Positions 1-5,676 of a stretch of 5,678 bases of DNA are shown piece after piece. The translations under genes and the position numbers were made by a program. The stretch lies in contig CAZZIZ010000210.1 of NCBI GenBank assembly GCA_964654535.1, positions 1 through 5,678 of the forward strand. The letters are read 5' to 3'. This DNA is from CAZZIZ01 sp964654535. Its GTDB lineage: Bacteria > Bacteroidota > Bacteroidia > Chitinophagales > UBA2359. The notes under the pieces were generated by a model. The model did not search any database. It was not told the DNA's origin and was given only the letters and a program-made list of their open reading frames with translations. Numbering within the stretch: position 1 is the first letter of the stretch; each line of letters opens with the position of its first letter.

Positions 1-741
1 ATGGGAAGAGCGTTTGAATTTAGGAAAGCCAGAAAAATGAAGCGTTGGTCAGCAATGGCCAAAACGTTTACACGGATAGGAAAAGACATTGTTATAGCTG
101 TAAAAGCAGGTGGTCCTGATCCTGAAACAAACTCACGTCTTCGTGCAGTTATGCAAAACGCCAAGGCAGCCAACATGCCCAAGGACAATGTACTACGTGC
201 CATTAAAAAAGCCAGCGATAAAGATACTTCTGATTATAAAGAAGTCGTTTTCGAAGGTTACGCTCCACATGGAATAGCCGTACTTATAGAAACGGCTACT
301 GACAACAACCAACGCACCGTTGCCAATGTCCGCTCTTACTTCAACAAAACAAATGGCAGTATGGGCACTCAAGGCTCAGTGGCCTTTATGTTTGATCACC
401 AATGCCAGTTCAAAATTGCCAAGATTGAAGGCTTAGATATCGAAGAACTAGAGCTAGAGTTAATTGACTTTGGTGCGGAGGAAGTGTTTGAAGTAGAAGC
501 TGCAACTGAAGGGGAACAAGAGGTAGCTGGTGGAATAATGATTTATGGCACTTTCGAAAATTTTGGCTCTATACAAGGTGAGTTGGAGAAACGCGAATAC
601 GAAATCATATCCTCAGGTTTTGAGCGCATTCCAAAAGACACCAAAGAAGTAACGCCGGAACAGGAAACCGATATAGAAAAATTGCTGGACAAGTTAGAAG
701 AAGACGAAGACGTGCAGCGTGTTTATCACACTATGGGCTAA
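1..741 (+). CDS. yebC: YebC/PmpR/TACO1 family protein
   Basis: A 246-residue protein of the YebC/TACO1 family, within the usual 235-250 aa range, so it appears complete although its ATG is the first base of the window and its upstream region is out of view. The N-terminus MGRAFEFRKARKMKRW is the form I associate with Bacteroidota. Family signatures follow: NSRLRAVMQNAKAANMPKDN (residues 44-63), EGYAPHGIAV (85-94), DNNQRTVANVRSYF (101-114), GTQGSVAFMF (122-131), and the C-terminal lobe ending in LLDKLEEDEDVQRVYHTMG. Known of the family: members were first described as transcriptional regulators (PmpR). More recent work on YebC/TACO1 points to a cytosolic role at the ribosome, easing translation of stalling sequences such as proline stretches. 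Which role applies here cannot be read from sequence. The stop TAA (739-741) overlaps the stop of the convergent acyltransferase gene. Confidence 0.96.
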   Translation: MGRAFEFRKARKMKRWSAMAKTFTRIGKDIVIAVKAGGPDPETNSRLRAVMQNAKAANMPKDNVLRAIKKASDKDTSDYKEVVFEGYAPHGIAVLIETATDNNQRTVANVRSYFNKTNGSMGTQGSVAFMFDHQCQFKIAKIEGLDIEELELELIDFGAEEVFEVEAATEGEQEVAGGIMIYGTFENFGSIQGELEKREYEIISSGFERIPKDTKEVTPEQETDIEKLLDKLEEDEDVQRVYHTMG

Positions 742-2078
742 GCACCTTCGCGAGCAAGTAAGCCATTTTCGGCAAATCGCTTTTTTAAGCGAGCTCGCAT
801 TTCCTCAAGAATCTGAAAGGAAGTATCGCCTTGTTTTGAAAAAATCTTAAAGTTGTTAAACAACTTGCTGTACAACTTCCACCAGGCCATAGCAATTCGA
901 CCAGAAAATACAATGGCCAGCCAGAACAAAAGCACGTAGAGTGGCTTGGAACTTACACTATTCATAAATATCAAAATCAAAAAAGAATGATAGATCAAAG
1001 TGCCTATCATCCAGGCAAGGAACCAGGACGTACTTTTAAAACAAGGATCCTTAACTCGATCCGCTGCTATTTTTCCACCCAAGTAAGGCAAGTAATTACA
1101 AAACATACCGAAGCCATAAATTGGCAGTCCGATTAATAGGATGACAATCCTCCATAGCATTTTAAAGAATGAGCTGCTATCACTTAAGTCAAAGCCGGCC
1201 AAGCCCAATTGATTCTTCAAAGTAAAATACTCCTCTACTTGTTCCATAAGCTTCTTAGCTTCTACTCCTCCATTTGAAACAAACGCTCCTAGTTTATCAA
1301 AAAATGCTTTGTCTGCAAGGTAGCGTTGATAGGGCTTTCGAATTTTTCCGTGCACCGCTTCCTGAGAATGTTCGTATAAATTCTTCAGGGTTTCTTTATG
1401 CGTCACAGGATCAAGCTGAATAAGGTTCTTCATCATATGCTGACGCATTTCTTTAGCCAATACCTTTTTTGCCTTAGCTGGTTCTGATTTAAATAGTTCC
1501 TTGTATTTGCTTACCGGCACCGGGTCCCCAAAAAGAACCACTACATCTCTCCCAAACATTTGATGCTCCTCATAGTTTACCATCAGAGGAACTATCCAAG
1601 AATCCAAAGTCCAGTTACTTTTTTCTTCAGCTTGAAATAAAATATCTGCGAAGCCTTTTTTTAAAGGGCGCAAGCGTCTATTTATATCGTGGCTACCTTC
1701 TGGAAAAATTAGAATAGACTCCTTGTCCTGTAGCAGTTGAACGCACTTGTTAAAAATCACCCTGTTCTTCCTTGGTGATGCAAGCCCATCCCGTTTACGA
1801 AAAATCGGCAGCAATTTGAGTGTGTATAAAATCTTGTCCATTACTGGAGGTACGAACACATCGGAACGCGTTAAAAAAGAAGGTCTCAAAGGAGTATAAC
1901 AGGGTAGAAACAGCGGATCCATCAAGGCGTTCTGATGGTTACTGACAAACATAACTGGGCGGTTTGACAAGCGTTTCCAGTTAAATCCACGAATACGAAT
2001 GCGCCAATAAAAGAACCGCATAAAAACGCCTACCGCTTTCCTACAGATATCGTAAACAATAGTTTGACCGTATTTCAT
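738..2078 (-). CDS. PlsC-type glycerolipid acyltransferase with C-terminal membrane region
   Basis: A 446-residue protein with an N-terminal PlsC/LPLAT acyltransferase domain (about residues 20-240) that should transfer an acyl group to glycerol-3-phosphate, lysophosphatidate or a related acceptor at the inner membrane. Visible motifs are SNHQNALMDP (46-55), with catalytic His48 and Asp54; LPIFRKRDG (90-98), the motif II region; FPEGSH (125-130), motif III; and IVPLMVNYE (162-170), motif IV. The first motif is HX5D rather than the usual HX4D, as in yeast Gpt2/Sct1-like glycerol-3-phosphate acyltransferases. After a charged linker, three hydrophobic stretches (about 307-332, 352-372 and 379-400) probably span the membrane. 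Its ATG overlaps the transporter stop by one base (TAATG), with an SD-like AGAGGTG 8 nt upstream, suggesting translational coupling. Its TAG stop (738-740) lies inside the yebC terminus. The substrate is not determined, and the protein is longer than a classic PlsC (about 240-260 aa). Confidence 0.9.
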   Translation of the reverse strand: MKYGQTIVYDICRKAVGVFMRFFYWRIRIRGFNWKRLSNRPVMFVSNHQNALMDPLFLPCYTPLRPSFLTRSDVFVPPVMDKILYTLKLLPIFRKRDGLASPRKNRVIFNKCVQLLQDKESILIFPEGSHDINRRLRPLKKGFADILFQAEEKSNWTLDSWIVPLMVNYEEHQMFGRDVVVLFGDPVPVSKYKELFKSEPAKAKKVLAKEMRQHMMKNLIQLDPVTHKETLKNLYEHSQEAVHGKIRKPYQRYLADKAFFDKLGAFVSNGGVEAKKLMEQVEEYFTLKNQLGLAGFDLSDSSSFFKMLWRIVILLIGLPIYGFGMFCNYLPYLGGKIAADRVKDPCFKSTSWFLAWMIGTLIYHSFLILIFMNSVSSKPLYVLLFWLAIVFSGRIAMAWWKLYSKLFNNFKIFSKQGDTSFQILEEMRARLKKRFAENGLLAREGA

Positions 2079-2938
2079 TATTCAAGCACCTCTTTCCTCG
2101 ACCAATAAAAACCAATTGCAAATCCAGCAACCATATGCCAAATGCCCCACCAAGCAGCTACAACCGCCATACCACCGAGCCCGCCAAAGAAATTGAAAAT
2201 TAAGATCAAGCCCAGGCCTGAGTTTTGTATCCCTGTTTCAATCGCCAGTGATCGACTGTTACGCTCTCCCACTCTTCCCAGTTTCCCCAAAGTATATCCC
2301 GTCGACATCGCAATGAAGTTATGCAGAAAAACCAGTAGCAAAACTAAATGAACGTATTGCAAAAAGAAATCAAAGTTGTTGTAGAAAGCCGCAACAACAA
2401 AACCTCCAAAAAGCAAAATAGAAAAAAAATTCATGGGCTTCGAAAGTCGTTTGGCAAGGGCAGGCCACTTACTTGCCACCAACATACCCAAAAGCAATGG
2501 CAACCCGAGTAAAGTTAGAATTGTCCAAAACATATCAAAAGGACTAACGCTAATCTCACCACTAGCACTGGTCAAAAGCGCACTGGTTGGTTCATACAAT
2601 TCTGCCCAGAAATAAAAATTAAACGGCGTCATTACGATGGCCGCTGTAGTTGCAATAGCAGTAAGCGTTACAGACAAAGCTGGATTACCCTTTGCAAACA
2701 GACTGAAGAAATTGGAAATATTTCCACCCGGGCAAGCCGCAACCAAAAACATACCCAATGCCAAACTAGGCTGAGGTTTCATAATCAAAACCAACAAAAA
2801 AGTGAGCATAGGAAGAACGAGGAATTGCGAAACAACTCCTATCAATGCTGGTCGCGGTTGCTCAAAAATTCTTTTAAAATCGTTAATACTCAGCTCTAGC
2901 GCTACTCCAAACATTACGAAGCCGAGACTGATATTCAT
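2078..2938 (-). CDS. bile acid:sodium symporter (BASS) family transporter
   Basis: A polytopic inner-membrane protein (286 aa from the only ATG) of the BASS/SBF family, which takes up organic anions such as bile-acid-like compounds, pantoate or 2-keto acids with sodium. The sodium-site residues known from the Neisseria ASBT structure align with a constant offset: Q38, S75-N76 within CPGGNISN (69-76), S89 and T93 in ALSVTLT (87-93), and E234 and Q238 in IETGIQNSGLG (233-243). It is therefore probably an active sodium-coupled transporter. The start is doubtful. The ATG at 2938 falls just before the MFGVAL helix, and the same frame stays open upstream to a TAA at 3014-3016. It encodes residues (NIDQVILNFSEESLTF) that resemble the N-terminus of related transporters, yet has no ATG, GTG or TTG there. 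Even so extended it would lack the first ASBT helix. The TAA stop shares one base with the acyltransferase ATG. The substrate is unknown. Confidence 0.9.
   Translation of the reverse strand: MNISLGFVMFGVALELSINDFKRIFEQPRPALIGVVSQFLVLPMLTFLLVLIMKPQPSLALGMFLVAACPGGNISNFFSLFAKGNPALSVTLTAIATTAAIVMTPFNFYFWAELYEPTSALLTSASGEISVSPFDMFWTILTLLGLPLLLGMLVASKWPALAKRLSKPMNFFSILLFGGFVVAAFYNNFDFFLQYVHLVLLLVFLHNFIAMSTGYTLGKLGRVGERNSRSLAIETGIQNSGLGLILIFNFFGGLGGMAVVAAWWGIWHMVAGFAIGFYWSRKEVLE
2087..2093 (-). promoter_or_regulatory. SD-like ribosome binding site for the acyltransferase
   Basis: The minus strand reads AGAGGTG, leaving 8 nt before the acyltransferase ATG at 2078. It lies inside the last codons of the transporter gene. 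Bacteroidota rely little on Shine-Dalgarno pairing, so a good match here stands out and fits reinitiation or coupled translation at the TAATG junction. I saw no comparable site before the other starts. Confidence 0.5.
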
Positions 2939-3035
2939 AAAGGTCAGGCTTTCTTCCGAAAAGTTGAGAATTACCTGATCTATATTTACAGCTTCTGGGA
3001 TCAGCTTAGAAGATTAGAGGCGTGAGGAAATCAAT

Positions 3036-4106
3036 TTAGTCACGAACACGATTCAAAGACATCGCTTTGAAAACCAAATCGGGCAAGTGCTTTTCAGATC
3101 GGCGTTTTCTCAAATCAAGATACCATCCAAACTTTTTCAATATTGGAATTTTGTGGGTTTCAACAAACTCTATTAAAGCTCCATCCGGATCTTCAATGTA
3201 AGAAAACTGCCCGCTCGCTTCTCCCATATCAAAAGTCTCATTGTGCTTTATAGCACTATCCACTGAGAAAGGGTAACCATAGTTTTCGCACTTTTTTCTC
3301 AACTCGTCCATACCGCTTATATCAAAACATAGATGTATGAATCCCAAGTCGCCCCAAAAACGATTTTCGTAAATCTTCTCCGGCTGACGATCTTTTACTT
3401 CGAGCAATTCAATCATGCTATTGCCAAAGAATCTAGAAAACGCACCTCTGCGCGGATCGCGGTGGCGCAGTAATACTCTGCGGAAAGCAGAATCACCACC
3501 AGGCAATTCTTTCATATCAGCAAAGTTCCCCGTTTCGTCATAGACTACAGTATCGTAGCCAAGTAAGTGGTTGTAAAAAGCGATGGACTTGTCCATATCG
3601 GTCACGCCAATGGTACACCCTACTGGTCCACCAGACATCAATTTTTTGTTGTTGAACCAAGTAACACATTCAACTATTTCAAAAATGTTATTGTAAGGAT
3701 CTTTGACATAAAAGTGATTCTTACCATCTGGACCTTTCGATGGTTCAGTCAAAATTTCTACACCCATCTCTTCATACTGGGCGTGGGTTTTAATAATATC
3801 GCGCGATTTTATCTTGGCGAGAAATATACCCAAGTCGCCACAACGCACTTCAAAGTCTGGCTTTTGCGGTATTCGCTCAGTGTATTGCCAAATTTCCATG
3901 CCTCCGCCGCCTTCAGGGTTAAGCGCCAGAACAGCGTGTCTGCTCTGTGGTTGCCCACCAGTATATGGCAACATTAAATTTGCAACAGCAGCCTCTTCAA
4001 AAACTGGAATCTGCATTCCAAAAACTTTACGGTACCACTCCCAGGCTTGGTGACAATTTGCAACCCCTATACCTACTTGCTGTATCCCACTTATGTATGG
4101 TTTCAT
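3036..4106 (-). CDS. two-domain VOC (glyoxalase/dioxygenase fold) protein
   Basis: A 356-residue cytoplasmic protein made of two vicinal-oxygen-chelate domains, about residues 4-150 and 160-318, plus a basic C-terminal tail. Domain 1 starts at QQVGIGVANCHQAWEWY and carries MEIWQY (70-75) and DPYNNIFEIVE (136-146). Domain 2 starts at GCTIGVTDMDKSIAFY (163-178) and carries MIELLEV (231-237), GFIHLCFDI (255-263) and EDPDGALIEFVE (305-316). VOC proteins usually bind a divalent metal through His/Gln, Glu, His and Glu. Here the likely ligands are Q10, E71 and E143 in domain 1, with no His at the third position, and E233, H258 and E313 in domain 2, where the first position is Thr165. Domain 2 is therefore the better candidate for a metal site. 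Relatives act as glyoxalases, extradiol dioxygenases, isomerases or resistance proteins, and none can be chosen here. It starts 7 nt after the SDR stop, so the two are probably co-transcribed. Confidence 0.85.
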   Translation of the reverse strand: MKPYISGIQQVGIGVANCHQAWEWYRKVFGMQIPVFEEAAVANLMLPYTGGQPQSRHAVLALNPEGGGGMEIWQYTERIPQKPDFEVRCGDLGIFLAKIKSRDIIKTHAQYEEMGVEILTEPSKGPDGKNHFYVKDPYNNIFEIVECVTWFNNKKLMSGGPVGCTIGVTDMDKSIAFYNHLLGYDTVVYDETGNFADMKELPGGDSAFRRVLLRHRDPRRGAFSRFFGNSMIELLEVKDRQPEKIYENRFWGDLGFIHLCFDISGMDELRKKCENYGYPFSVDSAIKHNETFDMGEASGQFSYIEDPDGALIEFVETHKIPILKKFGWYLDLRKRRSEKHLPDLVFKAMSLNRVRD

Positions 4107-4113
4107 TCTTAAC

Positions 4114-4911
4114 TTAATTTACAGGATTCGTTCTCGGCAACAATAATCTGTACAATGCAGGAAAGTACTTATGTATGTAAACCATCCAAACCTCCCGTCC
4201 CCCTATATAAACTTCTTGATTCTTATTTCTAATTGCTTTGACAATTTGAGCGGCACACTCTTCGGGCGCCATGCCTTTGTTTTGCCCCGGATCCATTTTA
4301 CCATGCTTGGTGCCATCTTCCGTAATGGCGTTCAAGCTTACATTGGTTTTTACGTAGCCAGGACAGACAAGCGTAACATCGATATTGTTCTTTTTCAATT
4401 CCGGCGTCAAACTTTCAAAATATCCTTGAAGGGCGTGTTTCGACGCCGCATAGGTGGAGCGATAAGGAACACCAAACTTACCGAGGATACTACTTACTAC
4501 GGCAATATGCCCACTTTGCCTTTTTTGCATAGCAGCACCAACAAACTTGGTCAAAGCCACACTTCCAAAATAGTTGACTTCCATTATTCGACGTTCTACC
4601 TCCATAGGAGAATCCAGCGCTAAAGCCCGCTGACTAATCCCTCCGTTGTTAACCAGAATATCGATTTGATTATAATGAGCCAACACCTCGTTTACCTTTT
4701 CTTCCAACAAATTATTTTCCGAAAGATCTAATGGTAAAACCAAACAATGGTTGGTGTATTCTAAACACAAGGACTGCACCCGCTCTAACTCGGAAATGCG
4801 TCGAGCCGATAAAACCAACTTGGCTTTACTTTGAGCAAACTGAACAGCTAAGGCCTCACCAATTCCTGAAGAGGCGCCCGTAATCCAAACTACTTTGTCC
4901 TTGAAGTACAT
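4114..4911 (-). CDS. short-chain dehydrogenase/reductase (SDR) family oxidoreductase
   Basis: A 265-residue classical SDR, a cytosolic NAD(P)-dependent oxidoreductase. Seen in order: the cofactor-binding TGASSGIG (11-18); SARR (35-38) at the end of the second strand, whose arginines favour NADP(H); D62 in PLDLS; NNGG (88-91) in place of the usual NNAG; N113; the catalytic Ser141 in VSS; Tyr154 and Lys158 in YAASK; and PG (184-185). The catalytic tetrad N-S-Y-K is complete, so the enzyme should be active. The C-terminal segment around VWMVYIHKYFPALYRLLLP (241-259) is hydrophobic with aromatics, as in membrane-associated DHRS7-like SDRs acting on lipids or steroids, but that comparison is inference. 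It is the likely first gene of the SDR-VOC-transporter-acyltransferase unit. The 89-nt gap upstream (4912-5000) is AT-rich. It contains TATCTTTA (4925-4918, minus strand), a weak fit to the Bacteroidota -7 box only 6 nt before the ATG. No terminator for the upstream gene is evident. Confidence 0.93.
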   Translation of the reverse strand: MYFKDKVVWITGASSGIGEALAVQFAQSKAKLVLSARRISELERVQSLCLEYTNHCLVLPLDLSENNLLEEKVNEVLAHYNQIDILVNNGGISQRALALDSPMEVERRIMEVNYFGSVALTKFVGAAMQKRQSGHIAVVSSILGKFGVPYRSTYAASKHALQGYFESLTPELKKNNIDVTLVCPGYVKTNVSLNAITEDGTKHGKMDPGQNKGMAPEECAAQIVKAIRNKNQEVYIGGREVWMVYIHKYFPALYRLLLPRTNPVN

Positions 4912-5000
4912 TACGCTTAAAGATAGTCATTAATTAAATCGCCACTATCGTCACACATTGTATAAAAACCGCTTGACAATTGACTTTTATCAACCTGAAC

Positions 5001-5462
5001 TTACTTTATAGGCACCTTTTCCCGATGAGTAATGGGAATACGGATATCCTTCTTCATAACCTGCACCGTGAAATGTCCTTCGATTTGTAGATCCATTTCG
5101 CCATCGGCAAAAATTTGTAGCGCCTTTCCCAACTTTCCTAGAAAGCCCTTTTGCAAATTGGCTAAATCTAGTTTCGCATTTATAGGGTAAACAAATTCTT
5201 CTTTGGCATTAATGTTCGCAAAATCATCTTGCTTTACGACACCCAACTTTTCTTCCTCCACACTTACATCAAATTCGGCTCCCGACAGATTAATTCCAAA
5301 TGAGTTGGGATTATACAGAATAGCATCGGCCGCTATTTCAATGAAGTCGGAATTAGAATCGACAACTCGTAGGTTTTTAAAATCTCTGAACTCGGGTTCT
5401 TTCACCGGGTTACAAGATGAAATACTCAGAAGAATAAGTGCAGCAAAAAGTAAGTAACGCAT
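5001..5462 (-). CDS. LEA type 2 (WHy-domain-like) lipoprotein
   Basis: A small exported lipoprotein, 153 aa from the ATG at 5462. The N-terminus MRYLLFAALILLSISSC has one Arg, a hydrophobic core and a lipobox ISSC, predicting signal peptidase II cleavage and lipidation at Cys17. The mature part matches the LEA14/WHy pattern: beta-rich, with YNPNSFGINLSGAEFDVSV (50-68), whose NPN motif is the hallmark, and a second half of strands ending DIRIPITHREKVPIK. In Bacteroidota such proteins are common envelope lipoproteins of unknown function, attached to the inner leaflet of the outer membrane or to the inner membrane. An in-frame TTG two codons upstream (5466-5468) would give a 155-aa form. I prefer the ATG because the signal peptide then starts normally and a -7-like box overlaps the TTG. 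The next gene, the SDR, follows after 89 nt on the same strand, so operon membership is uncertain. Confidence 0.85.
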   Translation of the reverse strand: MRYLLFAALILLSISSCNPVKEPEFRDFKNLRVVDSNSDFIEIAADAILYNPNSFGINLSGAEFDVSVEEEKLGVVKQDDFANINAKEEFVYPINAKLDLANLQKGFLGKLGKALQIFADGEMDLQIEGHFTVQVMKKDIRIPITHREKVPIK

Positions 5463-5465
5463 ATG

Positions 5466-5473
5466 CAAATTTA
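5466..5473 (-). promoter_or_regulatory. possible -7 promoter box before the lipoprotein gene
   Basis: The minus strand reads TAAATTTG, an exact fit to the TAnnTTTG -7 element described for Bacteroidota primary sigma factors. No clear -33 TTTG/TTG element is present at the expected 19-23 nt further upstream, where the GC-rich repeat begins. The box ends only 3 nt before the ATG, so transcription starting at the usual distance would give a leaderless or almost leaderless mRNA. An 8-base match of this kind can occur by chance. Confidence 0.3.
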
Positions 5474-5563
5474 AGCATTTGATTTCAGGTCATTGGGCGT
5501 GCCCCTTCTTGCTTCGCAAAGGGTCGGGCTTTCGGCCGTCGCTCTGTTCTACAAAAGCCAAAC

Positions 5564-5593
5564 AGTTCATCTAGCTCTAGGGAGCTAAGAACT
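5564..5593. repeat. imperfect stem-loop (11 bp in two arms)
   Basis: AGTTC (5564-5568) pairs with GAACT (5589-5593), and TAGCTC (5572-5577) pairs with GAGCTA (5582-5587). The loop is TAGG, with a 3-nt/1-nt internal asymmetry between the two arms. No T-tract follows on either strand, so it is not a typical intrinsic terminator. GAGCTAAG (5582-5589) recurs as a direct copy at 5657-5664 in the next hairpin. Confidence 0.6.
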
Positions 5594-5630
5594 ATTCTTG
5601 TCTTTTGCAACAGGAGCTCCACAAAGGCCT

Positions 5631-5676
5631 CTATCCCTCACGCTTTGTTTTGCAGAGAGCTAAGCGTGAGGGATAG
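5631..5676. repeat. perfect 15-bp inverted repeat with 16-nt loop
   Basis: CTATCCCTCACGCTT (5631-5645) is exactly complementary in reverse to AAGCGTGAGGGATAG (5662-5676), around a 16-nt spacer (5646-5661). Pairing stops at a T-T mismatch on both the inner and outer side. A perfect 15-bp match at this spacing is far beyond chance. On the minus strand no T-run follows, and on the plus strand the window ends two bases later, so terminator function cannot be judged there. It could be the core of a repeat, an element end or a bidirectional transcript-end structure. Confidence 0.85.

Noticed and set aside
777..798. Hairpin TCGCTT/AAGCGA and palindrome GCGAGCTCGC as a yebC terminator
   Set aside because: It lies inside acyltransferase codons and is not followed by a T-tract on the plus strand, so it was kept only as context for the convergent overlap.
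2142..2615. Two short plus-strand ORFs opposite the transporter gene
   Set aside because: They are antisense shadows of a transporter with fully conserved sodium-site residues, with no family match.
3567..3977. Plus-strand ORF of 136 codons opposite the VOC gene
   Set aside because: It is antisense to a well-supported VOC gene. Its translation shows no recognisable domain and looks like reverse-strand read-through of a conserved protein.
4171..4623. Plus-strand ORF of 150 codons opposite the SDR gene
   Set aside because: It lies entirely within the SDR coding region, whose catalytic motifs are all intact. Its own translation shows no family pattern.
4973..4984. Direct repeat TTGAC-AA-TTGAC in the same spacer, possible operator or -35 box
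   Set aside because: It is too short to support a binding site. The TTGAC half-sites have no matching -10 for the genes here, and Bacteroidota promoters do not use that -35.
4962..4990. ATAAAA/TTTTAT inverted repeat between the lipoprotein and SDR genes
   Set aside because: The stem is only 6 bp of A-T pairs with a 17-nt loop, too weak for a terminator and expected by chance in AT-rich spacer.
5203..5457. Plus-strand ORF of 84 codons opposite the lipoprotein gene
   Set aside because: It is antisense to the lipoprotein gene, and its composition is explained by the reverse complement of that gene.
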